Shown: positions 52,593 through 60,966 of the stretch, piece by piece
Layout: each line of letters opens with the position of its first letter
How positions within the stretch are numbered: position 1 is the first letter of the stretch
NCBI RefSeq assembly: GCF_003583365.1
Contig: NZ_QXED01000010.1
Span: 171,726 to 235,725 of the forward strand
Source: Fibrisoma montanum
Lineage (GTDB): Bacteria > Bacteroidota > Bacteroidia > Cytophagales > Spirosomataceae
Length of the DNA: 64,000 bases
Reading direction: 5' to 3'
Program-made: the position numbers and the translations under genes
The notes under the pieces: model-generated
What the model was told of the DNA's origin: nothing
Seen by the model: the letters and a program-made list of their open reading frames with translations, nothing else
Database searches by the model: none

Positions 52593-52673
52593 GGCGCTGG
52601 GGCAAAGGGCGTGGAGCCTGGGGCATAGCGTTCAGGAATTACCCCAAACCCTACGCCCCAAGCCCCATGCAAT
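52590..52673. repeat. Quasi-palindrome with GGGGCGTAGGG vocabulary
   Basis: Arms around 52590-52630 (GGGGCAAAGGGCGTGGAGCC, then TGGGGCAT) and 52643-52673 (ACCCCAAACCCTACGCCCC, AAGCCCCATGC) form an imperfect inverted repeat with the same G-rich words. It fills the lemA-TPM gap, includes the ATG of the TPM gene at its edge, and lies inside an operon. Confidence 0.75.
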
Positions 52674-52679
52674 TAGCAA

Positions 52680-53261
52680 TTAAAACTGAACCGTTGGTGC
52701 CTGCTGGGCAGCCTGACTGGCTTCAAACAGCCCCTTCCGTTCAAAGCCGAAGAGCCCGGCAAAGATGTTGTTCGGGAACGACCGTACCGACTGGTTGTAG
52801 CCGGTCGCTACGCCGTTGAAATCGTTACGTGCTACGGCAATCCGGTTTTCAGTACCCTCCAGCTGCGCCTGCAGTTCTGAGAAGTTCTGCGTGGCCCGGA
52901 GCTGCGGATAGTTTTCGGCGACTGCCAGCAACCGCGACAGCGACCCGCCCAGTTGATCCTGTGCCTGCTGGAACCGCTGCAGGTTCTCGGGCGTCAGCTG
53001 GTCGGCAGAGAGGCTGATACCGGTCGCTTTCGAACGGGCTTCCTGAACGGCCGTCAACGTACTTTTTTCGAAGTTGGCAACACCCTGTACCGTCCGGACG
53101 AGGTTCGGGATCAGATCGGCCCGGCGCTGATATTGTGTTTGGACATTGGCCCAGGCGTTTTCGACCTGCGTATCTTTCTCGACTAAGCCATTGTAAGAAC
53201 TACAACCGTACATACCCAGCAGTACGGCAATAACAACGACAATAATTAAGGTTCGTGACAT
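52680..53261 (-). CDS. lemA: LemA-family protein
   Basis: A 193-residue protein. Membrane segment near the N-terminus (IIVVVIAVLLGMYGCSSYNG), then the helical LemA core (DTQVENAWANVQTQYQRRADL, QEARSKATGIS, AVAENYPQLRATQNFSELQ). The first segment could also serve as a lipoprotein signal with the Cys in YGCSS. ATG at 53261 is chosen; the frame open to 53390 runs into the cryptochrome gene. LemA-TPM operons are common; their role is unclear. Confidence 0.92.
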   Translation of the reverse strand: MSRTLIIVVVIAVLLGMYGCSSYNGLVEKDTQVENAWANVQTQYQRRADLIPNLVRTVQGVANFEKSTLTAVQEARSKATGISLSADQLTPENLQRFQQAQDQLGGSLSRLLAVAENYPQLRATQNFSELQAQLEGTENRIAVARNDFNGVATGYNQSVRSFPNNIFAGLFGFERKGLFEASQAAQQAPTVQF

Positions 53262-53362
53262 GGTTTTTATTGTATAGGTTATGCATGAAGGTGTGTGCTC
53301 CGTCACGCATGTTTCTAAGACAAAACTGAATAAAACTATTGATTTGTTTTCAAAAAATGGTG

Positions 53363-54811
53363 TCAATGGCTCTTTTCTGGCCTGAGCCACTTGTTTGGAT
53401 TGACAATCGGTAACGGATACGTATCGCCCAGCGCCACCCCGAACTGCTCCTGTTCCGCCCGGGTCAGATTCGACACCAGATGAACCTTGCTGCCCGGTAC
53501 GTGGGCGAGTTCCGGGAGCCAGTGCCTGACGTAATCACCCTGTTCATCGTAGCGGGTGGCTTGCGAGTAGATATTGAAATACCGGCCCTCGCGCGGGTCG
53601 TTCCCCACCCCGGCTACGTAGTTCCAGTTGCCCCAGTTGCTGCACACATCGTAGTCGACGAGCAGGCTTTCGAAGTAGGCCGCCCCCCAGGTCCAGTCGA
53701 TGCCCAGATCGTTCACCAGAAAGCTGCCGACATTCTGCCGCCCCCGATTCGACATAAAGCCGGTGGCGTTCATCTCCCGCATGTTGGCGTCAATGAACGG
53801 AATGCCGGTTTCTCCTTCGGCCCACCGGATAAACAGATCGGTGTCGCGTCGCCATTTGCGATTAAAGTCATGTTGAATACCGCTGGGCTTGAACAGCCGG
53901 GTGCCGTAGCGAAGAGCCACAAACCGGAAAAAATCCCGCCAGATCAGTTCAAAAATCAGCCAGTACGTCGACTCATTTTTGACGCGTTCTTCCTCGTAGC
54001 GGCTGACTTCTTCGTAGATCAGCCGGGGCGACAAACAGCCGTGAGCGAGCCAGGCCGAGAACTTGGATGAGTAGTCTTCGCCGAGCATCCCGTTGCGGGT
54101 TTCTTTATAGGTGCGGACCAGCTCGCGCTCCCAGACGTAGCGCCTGAGTCGTTCGATGGCTACGGTCTCACCTCCCTTAAAAGCCACGGCAGCCCGACTA
54201 TCCAGGGTTACTTCGGGCGCAAACCCAAAGGTGGCCAGGGTCGGCATGTCGCCAACGTCAACATCCGGTACGTTGCGAATACGTTCCGGAGCCGGTACTG
54301 TTGGCCGAACTTTCCCGTATTTCTCCACCCGCGTACGGAACTGGCTGAAAACATTCGGTAGCTTTGAAATTTCGAACGGCAAATCCCGCACGTGGTAGAG
54401 CGTAGCAACCCAGAACAGGTCAAGATCGACGTTGAGGGGTTTCAGCCGCTTGCTTAGATTCGATTCGGCATCGGTTTCTTCCTGCGTCACCTCCTTACTG
54501 GCGTACACAGCCGCCACATCGGCGGATTCGGCCAGTTCGGCCAAAATACTGGCGGGATCGCCAATCCGTATGAGCAGTTCACCTCCTTTCGCCCGTATGG
54601 ACTGACGCAGGTCGGCAACGCTTTCGAGCAGGAAACTGGCCCGGTAAATGCCCGTTTTCATGAATCCAAGCTTGGGAAGCTCGGTAAACAACCGGGGATT
54701 GAACACAAAAACAGGCAGGACTTCATCAGCATCGGCAACGGCACGGGCAAAGCCTTCGTTGTCGTGCAGACGCAGGTCGTTACGGAACCAGTACAGGATA
54801 CGTTTGGGCAT
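53363..54811 (-). CDS. DASH-type cryptochrome / photolyase
   Basis: A 482-residue flavoprotein with the photolyase N-terminal antenna domain (RILYWFRNDLRLHDNEG, VLPVFVFNPRLF) and the FAD domain (TGIPFIDANMREMNATGFMSNR, RQNVGSFLVNDL, ESLLVDYDVCSNWGNWNYVAGVG). These match the DASH group, which repairs cyclobutane dimers in single-stranded DNA or acts as a light sensor. It is not adjacent to the phytochrome operon. ATG at 54811 starts the typical MPKRILYWFRNDLR. Confidence 0.94.
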   Translation of the reverse strand: MPKRILYWFRNDLRLHDNEGFARAVADADEVLPVFVFNPRLFTELPKLGFMKTGIYRASFLLESVADLRQSIRAKGGELLIRIGDPASILAELAESADVAAVYASKEVTQEETDAESNLSKRLKPLNVDLDLFWVATLYHVRDLPFEISKLPNVFSQFRTRVEKYGKVRPTVPAPERIRNVPDVDVGDMPTLATFGFAPEVTLDSRAAVAFKGGETVAIERLRRYVWERELVRTYKETRNGMLGEDYSSKFSAWLAHGCLSPRLIYEEVSRYEEERVKNESTYWLIFELIWRDFFRFVALRYGTRLFKPSGIQHDFNRKWRRDTDLFIRWAEGETGIPFIDANMREMNATGFMSNRGRQNVGSFLVNDLGIDWTWGAAYFESLLVDYDVCSNWGNWNYVAGVGNDPREGRYFNIYSQATRYDEQGDYVRHWLPELAHVPGSKVHLVSNLTRAEQEQFGVALGDTYPLPIVNPNKWLRPEKSH

Positions 54812-54946
54812 AATCAGTAATCGTAAAGTATCTATACTCTGTCAACGCCGGAGCCCCGATTATGTTTATTGCCCACGCCGTTTGCTAAACTCACCGACCT
54901 ATCATTACGGCCTCGCTGTACCTTCGTACATCAAATACCCACCAAC

Positions 54947-56002
54947 ATGACTATCAACACATTACCCCTCATCGCCCTACTAGCGGGTGCCGCTCTGGCG
55001 CAGCCGCCCGTTGCTAAACTACCCTCCTCCCCCATGGCGTTCGTGGTCGACAGTCAGGATAACCTGATCATTCATGTGTACCGCGGACGGATTCTCAGGT
55101 TATCACCTCAGGGTACTTTATCCGTCGTTACTGACGACATTCGAAAGGACATCAAAAAGTCGCCTTACCCGAGTTGCAACGCCATGGCCATTGATAGCCG
55201 GGATAATGTCTATATGGCCGACGATGAAGTGATTTGGAAAATGACGCCGGATGGTAAAGTAAGTATGTTCGCCGGGGTACCGTTTACCGCTTCCCGCAAG
55301 GATGGCCCCCTGGCAACTGCTCAGTTTCGCGGTATTGAGCATATTGACGTCGACGCTACGGGGACCATCTACGTAGCGGAGCGGGACAACACCAACAAAG
55401 ACAACCTCGGCGACTTCTACCTCATCCGTAAAATTGGTACGAACGGCCTGGTATCTACGGTGGTGAACACCCGCGAAAACCCGGCGCTCAAAACCAGATG
55501 GCTGGCCGGCATGGGTGTTGACGCTCAGGGCAGCCTGTACGTTAGCGATGGCAGCGGGCGGTGCATCAAAAAGATAGCTTCCAATGGAACCATCAGCACG
55601 GTAGCCGGGCTTTGCGGCAAGCGGGAATTTCACCCCGTCTACGTACAGGGCACCATCAGCAAAGCGGAGCTAATGGCGCCCCAGGACATTCTCATCGACC
55701 GTACTGGAGCCGTTATCTTCGCCGACGGCCGCCTGAACCGCATCATCAAAGTAGCCAATGAGACCGTAGCGACCCTGGCCGGTAACAGTGAGATTCAACC
55801 TAACAACGTCAATATGGGTGGCCGGTCGAAAGAGGGATATAAAGACGGGAAAGCGCTGACCGCCCTGTTCAACTTCCCCCAACGCTGTGCCCTAACCATC
55901 GACAGTCGGCAGAACATCTACATCATCGACGGAGGCAACGACTGCATCCGGCGCTTATCGGCTGACGGTACGGTCACGACCGTTGCCAAACGAGCTGATT
56001 AA
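54947..56002 (+). CDS. Exported NHL-repeat beta-propeller protein
   Basis: A 351-residue protein. Signal TLPLIALLAGAALAQPPVAK is followed by about five NHL/SMP-30-like repeats of the form NAMAIDSRDNVYMADD, GVDAQGSLYVSDGSGRCIKK, ILIDRTGAVIFADGRLNRIIK and LTIDSRQNIYIIDGGND. It probably forms a beta-propeller in the periplasm or outside. No catalytic motif. ATG at 54947 is chosen, as the frame open to 54869 carries a non-signal stretch. Confidence 0.85.
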   Translation: MTINTLPLIALLAGAALAQPPVAKLPSSPMAFVVDSQDNLIIHVYRGRILRLSPQGTLSVVTDDIRKDIKKSPYPSCNAMAIDSRDNVYMADDEVIWKMTPDGKVSMFAGVPFTASRKDGPLATAQFRGIEHIDVDATGTIYVAERDNTNKDNLGDFYLIRKIGTNGLVSTVVNTRENPALKTRWLAGMGVDAQGSLYVSDGSGRCIKKIASNGTISTVAGLCGKREFHPVYVQGTISKAELMAPQDILIDRTGAVIFADGRLNRIIKVANETVATLAGNSEIQPNNVNMGGRSKEGYKDGKALTALFNFPQRCALTIDSRQNIYIIDGGNDCIRRLSADGTVTTVAKRAD

Positions 56003-56010
56003 ACCTGCTT

Positions 56011-56802
56011 CTACTGCTCGTTCAGATTCCAGTTATAGTCCATGAACGAGATCTTCGTACTGCTATTGATTTTGGTGTTTGAATACCGATTGACCCACTC
56101 TTCAATGGATTTACCCTTGTCTTTCCAGTCGCCCTTGTACCAGTCGAAGTACTTCGACAGACTGGCCTGTTTAGGCGAAATGGCGTTTTTAGCCGGATTG
56201 TTCAGGAAGTCGCGGCCCTGATCATTAAGCTGACTGTCGAGCTTTTCGGCCACGTATGCTTCGTTCCGTAACCGCGGGCACGACTTCGACGCGCACACCA
56301 GCGCGAAGTGAATGCGGGGGTCATCAAACTTCTTGCGGAGTGTACCGTGCTCAATGTTATCGAGGCTGATCTTTTCCTTTCCGACAGGAATAAACTTAAT
56401 GGCCCAGGGCGTTGTCACGAACGGAATCTGAATCTTACTGCCAATGTCCTTGATGCTCTGAACGGGGTAGTGATCCAGAATCAACTGAATTGTGAAGGCG
56501 TTGTAGGCATTGATCCAGTAGGCCATCTGCTCATTTTTGCTCCACGAGGCTGCCGGCGGGTTCCTGCTAAGCAGTTCAAGGTATTTTTTAAACTCAGCCT
56601 GGTCTTTCCTGAATCCTTTGTAGTTAACTTGCCCACGCTCATCAACGTACTTTTTAAGCAGTTGATCGAAGATACTGTGATCAACAGGCGCAGTCCCCGT
56701 GGTCGCTGCCAAAGCAGTACGTGGGTTTATAAAAGCCATTGACAGCAGGAGAATCAGGCCGGCTAACAAACCGACCCGCGTGAGGTTTCGTGTCCTAATC
56801 AT
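56011..56802 (-). CDS. DUF547-domain exported protein
   Basis: A 263-residue protein with signal peptide VGLLAGLILLLSMAFINPRTALA and a DUF547 domain: MAYWINAYNAFTIQLILDH, HGTLRKKFDDPRIHFALVCAS, KSCPRLRNEAYVAEKLDSQL, and FDWYKGDWKDKGKS. The function is unknown; DUF547 is found in plants and bacteria. ATG at 56802 is preferred over 56826. Convergent with the NHL gene, 8 bases apart. Confidence 0.9.
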   Translation of the reverse strand: MIRTRNLTRVGLLAGLILLLSMAFINPRTALAATTGTAPVDHSIFDQLLKKYVDERGQVNYKGFRKDQAEFKKYLELLSRNPPAASWSKNEQMAYWINAYNAFTIQLILDHYPVQSIKDIGSKIQIPFVTTPWAIKFIPVGKEKISLDNIEHGTLRKKFDDPRIHFALVCASKSCPRLRNEAYVAEKLDSQLNDQGRDFLNNPAKNAISPKQASLSKYFDWYKGDWKDKGKSIEEWVNRYSNTKINSSTKISFMDYNWNLNEQ

Positions 56803-56888
56803 GAGTAATCTACTTTTTAGATACATACGCCAGTCCTTTACAAAAGGTTTGATCCTAAACGGATCAACCGCTATCCTTCAGCAATCGC

Positions 56889-57677
56889 ATGAATCTTGAT
56901 TTAACCGGAAAAACCGCCCTGGTGGGTGGCAGCACTCAGGGGATCGGTCGGGCAACGGCTATGGAACTGGCCCTGCTGGGTGCCAACGTAGTGCTGATCG
57001 CCCGCAATGAAGATGCGCTCAACGCAACCCTGAACGAACTAAGCACCCGGCATGGGCAAACGCACCGCTACCTCGTTGCTGACTTCAGTGAACCGGGCGC
57101 TGTGCAGGAGGCCATTACGCAGCATGTACAGCAGTATCCTGACGTTCATATCCTGATCAACAACACGGGCGGACCAGCCGGCGGCCCATTGCTTGACGCC
57201 AAACCTGAAGAGTTTATTCAAACGTTTCACAACCACCTGCTGAACAACCAGACGCTGGTGCAGGCCGTCGTTCCGGCGATGAAGCAGGCAGGCTACGGCC
57301 GTATTGTCAACATCATCAGCACGTCGGTCAAGCAACCGATCGTCGGGCTGGGCGTATCAAACACCATCCGGGGGGCAGTGGCGCAGTGGGCCAAAACGCT
57401 GTCGCTCGAACTGGGCAAGTTCGGCATTACGGTCAACAATGTACTGCCCGGCTACACCCGTACGGCGCGGCTGGATGCAGTACTGGCCATGCGGGCCAGT
57501 TCGTCGGGCAAAACCGAAGACGAAGTAGCCGCCCAGATGGAAAGTGAGATTCCGATTGGCCGCTTTGCTACGGCCGAGGAAGTAGCCGCGGCAGCCGCGT
57601 TTCTATGCACACCCGCAGCCGCAGCGATCAGTGGCATCAACGTCCCGGTAGACGGCGGCAAAACGGGGAGTCTTTAA
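56889..57677 (+). CDS. SDR-fold protein with altered catalytic residues
   Basis: A 262-residue short-chain dehydrogenase/reductase. NAD(P)-site VGGSTQGIGRATAMEL (usually TGGxxGIG), NNTGGPAGGP instead of NNAG, and Ser in NIISTSVKQ, but the catalytic Tyr-x-x-x-Lys is replaced by SNTIR (Ser and Arg), 13 residues after the Ser. C-terminal SGINVPVDGGKTGSL is standard. The group is known from family databases as BKR-like SDRs without a proper tetrad. The reaction is therefore uncertain. It is followed by the palindrome that fills the gap to the converging response regulator gene. Confidence 0.85.
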   Translation: MNLDLTGKTALVGGSTQGIGRATAMELALLGANVVLIARNEDALNATLNELSTRHGQTHRYLVADFSEPGAVQEAITQHVQQYPDVHILINNTGGPAGGPLLDAKPEEFIQTFHNHLLNNQTLVQAVVPAMKQAGYGRIVNIISTSVKQPIVGLGVSNTIRGAVAQWAKTLSLELGKFGITVNNVLPGYTRTARLDAVLAMRASSSGKTEDEVAAQMESEIPIGRFATAEEVAAAAAFLCTPAAAAISGINVPVDGGKTGSL

Positions 57678-57780
57678 AAAAAAGGAGGAAGGGGAGGAGG
57701 GAGAAAAGGAGAAGAGGATTCCACAATGAAAATCCATTTTTTCCTTTCCTCCTCTCCTCCCCTTCCTCCTTTTCTCCCTC
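57676..57780. repeat. Polypurine / polypyrimidine palindrome
   Basis: AAAAGGAGGAAGGGGAGGAG at 57680-57699 is an exact reverse complement of 57754-57773 (20 bases). The flanks extend the purine and pyrimidine arms. The structure starts at the SDR stop codon (57675-57677) and ends at the stop of the converging response regulator gene (57782). The vocabulary is the same as at 38401-38546. Confidence 0.9.
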
Positions 57781-57781
57781 T

Positions 57782-58447
57782 TTACACTAAACTATTCTTA
57801 AACGCGTAGGCCACCATGCCGGCGGTGTTTTTGGTACCGGTTTTTTCGAGAATACGCAGGCGGTGGCCCTCTACGGTACGTGGGCTCAGAAAAACGCGCT
57901 CGCTGATTTCGTTCGTTGACAGGCCTTCGCAGATCAGCCGCAGTACTTCTTTTTCACGCTCCGACAGCAGCACCTTGCTGTTATAAAACGGGTTGGCCGG
58001 TTTAGCCACGGTTGTTTTGTTGGTCATCTTCCGGAGCATTGCCTTCGAGACAAACTCGTTGAGGTACACCCCCTCGTCCATGACCTTGCGCACGGCTTTC
58101 TCAACTTCGCCGGCTTCGGCGTCTTTCAGCAGGTAGCCGCTCACGCCCTTTTCGAGCAGGTGCAGCACCATCCGATCCTCATCGTGCATGGTCAGAACGA
58201 CGATTTTGATCAGTGGATAATGTTCACGCAGGTAATCGGCCGTGGCCGTTCCGTCCATAACCGGCATCTGCAGGTCCAGCAGCACGACATCCGGGGTTTT
58301 GCGGGGTATTTTATCGATCAGTTCCTGCCCGTTGGCAGCTTCCAGAATCAGTTCAAAATCATGAATCTGGCCAAGAATTGTAGACATCCCAACCCGAAAC
58401 AGGGTATGGTCGTCGCAAAGCGCCAGTTTAATTTTACGCATACTCAT
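57782..58447 (-). CDS. NarL/FixJ-type response regulator
   Basis: A 221-residue response regulator. Receiver with Asp in VVLLDLQMPVMDG and Lys in GYLLKDAEAG, followed by a LuxR-type HTH: LSEREKEVLRLICEGLSTNEI, then RTVEGHRLRILEKTGTKN. It is likely the partner of the histidine kinase 23 bases upstream. ATG at 58447 or 58441. Confidence 0.93.
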   Translation of the reverse strand: MSMRKIKLALCDDHTLFRVGMSTILGQIHDFELILEAANGQELIDKIPRKTPDVVLLDLQMPVMDGTATADYLREHYPLIKIVVLTMHDEDRMVLHLLEKGVSGYLLKDAEAGEVEKAVRKVMDEGVYLNEFVSKAMLRKMTNKTTVAKPANPFYNSKVLLSEREKEVLRLICEGLSTNEISERVFLSPRTVEGHRLRILEKTGTKNTAGMVAYAFKNSLV

Positions 58448-58470
58448 TGGTTCGGTTGAAGAGCGGTTGG

Positions 58471-59286
58471 TCAGGACATTAACGCGACGGGTTTAGGGTC
58501 GCTGAGCGGAATCTGTACGTGAATTTGCGAACCGCGGCCGGGTGCCACGTCGAAGGTTACGTGGCCGTTGACCACGCTCAGGCGACTCTCAATGTTGCGC
58601 AGTCCTAAACCACGCTGTTTATCTTCCATGATGGCATCGAAATCGAAGCCGACGCCATCGTCCAGAACCGACAGCCGGATTTCGTCGGCCTGGCAATACA
58701 ACTGAATCGTAATATGGTGAGCCCGGGCATGACGAATGGCATTGTTGAGCAGTTCCTGGGCAATACGGTACAGCATCAGCTCCAGCGGGGCCGTCAGTTG
58801 CGCCACCGATTCGGGACAATCCAGATGTACCTGCAGGTCGCTATCGGTAGCCCGCTCGGCCAGTTCTTCCAGAGCGGCCAGAAATCCGAACCGTTCGAGG
58901 GTAGTCGGCACCAGGTCGCGGCTGATCCGCCGGACATTGGTCATGGTTTCGTCGAGCATGGAACGGGTTTTCTGAAACTGCAACCCCACCCGGACTTCAC
59001 CGCCTACCTGTCGCTCTACCTGGTTCAAACTCAACTTAGTAACCGACAGCATCGTTCCGATCCCGTCGTGCAACTCAGCCGCCAGTCGGCGACGCTCTTC
59101 CTCCTGCCCCCGAAACGTAGCGGCCATAAGCTCACGCCGATGCTGTTCCTGAAGCTCTTTAAACGCCAGTTGCTGCTTCACCTGTTTTTGCTGGTAGTAG
59201 GCCACAAAGATGATGATGAAGACAACCATCATCAACAGAACGGCGGTTCCCATGGCGATATATAATTTAACTGTGTAAGCGTCCAC
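58471..59286 (-). CDS. NarX/LiaS-type sensor histidine kinase
   Basis: A 271-residue kinase with one N-terminal membrane helix (AMGTAVLLMMVVFIIIFVAYY). The HisKA_3-type phospho-site is in EEERRRLAAELHDGIGTMLS, and the ATPase part shows ELLNNAIRHARAHH, DDGVGFDFDAI and GLGLRNIESRL. There is no extracytoplasmic sensor domain, so it may sense through the membrane helix or partner proteins. GTG at 59286 or ATG at 59253. It is followed by the response regulator. Confidence 0.92.
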   Translation of the reverse strand: MDAYTVKLYIAMGTAVLLMMVVFIIIFVAYYQQKQVKQQLAFKELQEQHRRELMAATFRGQEEERRRLAAELHDGIGTMLSVTKLSLNQVERQVGGEVRVGLQFQKTRSMLDETMTNVRRISRDLVPTTLERFGFLAALEELAERATDSDLQVHLDCPESVAQLTAPLELMLYRIAQELLNNAIRHARAHHITIQLYCQADEIRLSVLDDGVGFDFDAIMEDKQRGLGLRNIESRLSVVNGHVTFDVAPGRGSQIHVQIPLSDPKPVALMS

Positions 59287-59384
59287 AACTGTACATTACT
59301 GATGGTCAGCCATCTTCTTCTGATTACGATGAATAAACACCTCTCAGGCCATTCAGCCTGATGCGAGTCCAAACAGCAACTCCT

Positions 59385-60062
59385 CTACACGGCCTGAAGT
59401 GGCCTGGAGCGCTCGAACCGACTCATCCACAAACCTACAGCCGAAATGATGCAAAAGAGTATGTATACCACCTGCTGTATGTTCCAGTATAAATTAAACG
59501 TATCAAGAGACGTTGTTTCTTCAAATAAATAACGTCCGAACAAAAATATAAAGAACGTTCCCGCAATGTATACCAGTAAACCCGCACTGAACCAGAATAA
59601 ATCGTGGGTCATAATATTGTGGACCATCACCTGATTCGTTATCCGGGTTAAGTACATCAGAACGACAGCTAACATAAACAGCCGGGCTACGGTCAGATTT
59701 CCGGGCGACAATTCGATACTACTGTAGAAGATTACATTAATCAATAAACAGGTTATGGCAACACTTATAATCACTTTCTTTATCGAGACAGGCGATACCA
59801 CGGCGTATGTTGCCCCAACAACCCCAATTTCAACAAACGACTGAAGATTGAATAAATATAAGTTACTCTCACTACGCAGGCTGTGGTACAGAGCAATTGA
59901 ATCTTTCAGAAAAAACAACCCTACGAGCAGTACCATCAGCTTAGCTGCCGGTCTTAACTGGTTCAGGAATAAGACACCAACAAAGACCGGCAACAGACTG
60001 GCAACGTGAGAAAGCAAGTCTAAAGGGTATTGAACACTAAGCTGAACAAACTTTTCCCACAT
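59385..60062 (-). CDS. Multi-pass membrane protein next to the two-component system
   Basis: A 225-residue protein with about seven transmembrane helices and short loops (LLPVFVGVLFLNQL, LMVLLVGLFFLKDSIALYHS, FVEIGVVGATYAVV, IISVAITCLLINVIFYS, LFMLAVVLMYLTRI, FWFSAGLLVYIAGTFFIFLFG, and a C-terminal IQQVVYILFCIISAVGLWM). No domain was recognised. Neighbours suggest a sensory or signalling role with the kinase 98 bases downstream. Confidence 0.8.
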   Translation of the reverse strand: MWEKFVQLSVQYPLDLLSHVASLLPVFVGVLFLNQLRPAAKLMVLLVGLFFLKDSIALYHSLRSESNLYLFNLQSFVEIGVVGATYAVVSPVSIKKVIISVAITCLLINVIFYSSIELSPGNLTVARLFMLAVVLMYLTRITNQVMVHNIMTHDLFWFSAGLLVYIAGTFFIFLFGRYLFEETTSLDTFNLYWNIQQVVYILFCIISAVGLWMSRFERSRPLQAV

Positions 60063-60065
60063 ATA

Positions 60066-60473
60066 CTATTGGATGTCATCTTCGGCGCAATGCCGTGGGC
60101 AAACGGGTCCATCCCCTAAAGCCTCTGCTCTGCCCATACTATCTTTTAAGCCTGCATTAGCCGATCTGACTGGTAAATCCCGGCCGGCGCTATCCACGGC
60201 CGTCAGCAGAACCCGGGGTTTCAGATCGCCTTTACCCGACGCCGTTGGCCGGCCATTTTCGTCCTCCCAGCGTTTGGCGTGGTGAATCCGCAGCCCTACG
60301 CAACCCGGCTGGTCGAGCAAACGCTGAATCTGATCGATCCCAAAAAACTCGGACTGTACTACTTTATCTTTTGCGAGACCGGATTCGGCCTTGCGCTTCT
60401 TGTACGCTTCTTTAAGCGGAACGACTTCTTCTGACGCCAGGAACCGACCGGCATCTTTAGTAAAAACTGGCAT
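60066..60473 (-). CDS. Conserved hypothetical protein with GCVGLRIHHAK motif
   Basis: A 135-residue soluble protein. A recognisable block is FGIDQIQRLLDQPGCVGLRIHHAKRW, followed by a hydrophobic strand (LKPRVLLTAVDSAGRDL). I recall similar proteins next to membrane proteins of the type at 59385 in Bacteroidota, but no function is known to me. It is 3 bases upstream of the membrane protein gene. The palindrome at 60581-60598 lies in its upstream region. Confidence 0.75.
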   Translation of the reverse strand: MPVFTKDAGRFLASEEVVPLKEAYKKRKAESGLAKDKVVQSEFFGIDQIQRLLDQPGCVGLRIHHAKRWEDENGRPTASGKGDLKPRVLLTAVDSAGRDLPVRSANAGLKDSMGRAEALGDGPVCPRHCAEDDIQ

Positions 60474-60580
60474 ATATACGTGAACTAGTGAGAATTAACC
60501 GTTGAAAGCTATCACTTATTCTCCGGCTTGTCAATCGACTAAAAAGTCATAGGCCCTTTTCCAGCCATAACGGGAATCAA

Positions 60581-60598
60581 ATACGTAGAACTACGTAT
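60581..60598. promoter_or_regulatory. Candidate operator palindrome ATACGTAG-AA-CTACGTAT
   Basis: A perfect 8-base inverted repeat with a 2-base spacer, 108 bases before the start of the GCVGLRI gene. The size fits a LuxR-type HTH dimer, and such a regulator is encoded three genes downstream. The link is inference. Confidence 0.45.
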
Positions 60599-60755
60599 CA
60601 AAGTGCGGATTTCTGCCTGTTTTGCGCGAAATACCCAAAAAAGGGGTTTCTGCGCTCATATGCTAAACTACACGGCTATACCTTTGTAACGTACTTGATC
60701 GAGCGCCAGACGGACTAGATCAGAACGATTTTCTCATCTCATAGGTTAGGTTACG

Positions 60756-60789
60756 AATGACTTGCTAACAATCTGATTGGCAAGTCATT
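60756..60789 (-). terminator. Hairpin downstream of the DUF4249 gene
   Basis: A perfect 10-base stem AATGACTTGC / GCAAGTCATT. It lies 178 bases past the DUF4249 stop codon on the minus strand. No T-run follows, so it is a weak terminator candidate. Confidence 0.4.
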
Positions 60790-60966
60790 GTTGTTCTATG
60801 TCTGCAAAGCTGGGGAAACAACTTTACTAAATTATTAAAGCTTCTCTTCAGCCTGTCCTGCCCATTTGGCTAATTAATTCTTGACTAATACTTTCTTGAA
60901 TCGAGACAATGCACTTTAACATTGGAGTGTTTGTAGTGTATTCCGTTGAACTATTATGTGCCTGAA

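Larger units (their letters stand above)
60474..60966. other. Intergenic region, 493 bases
   Basis: Holds the palindrome ATACGTAG-AA-CTACGTAT at 60581-60598 and a hairpin at 60756-60789. No tRNA, ORF or repeat family was recognised. It probably carries the promoter of the two-gene signalling unit read leftward. Confidence 0.5.

Noticed and set aside
60474..60966. Possible tRNA or small RNA in this gap
   Set aside because: No cloverleaf, TTCGAATC-type T-loop or strong fold beyond two short hairpins was found.
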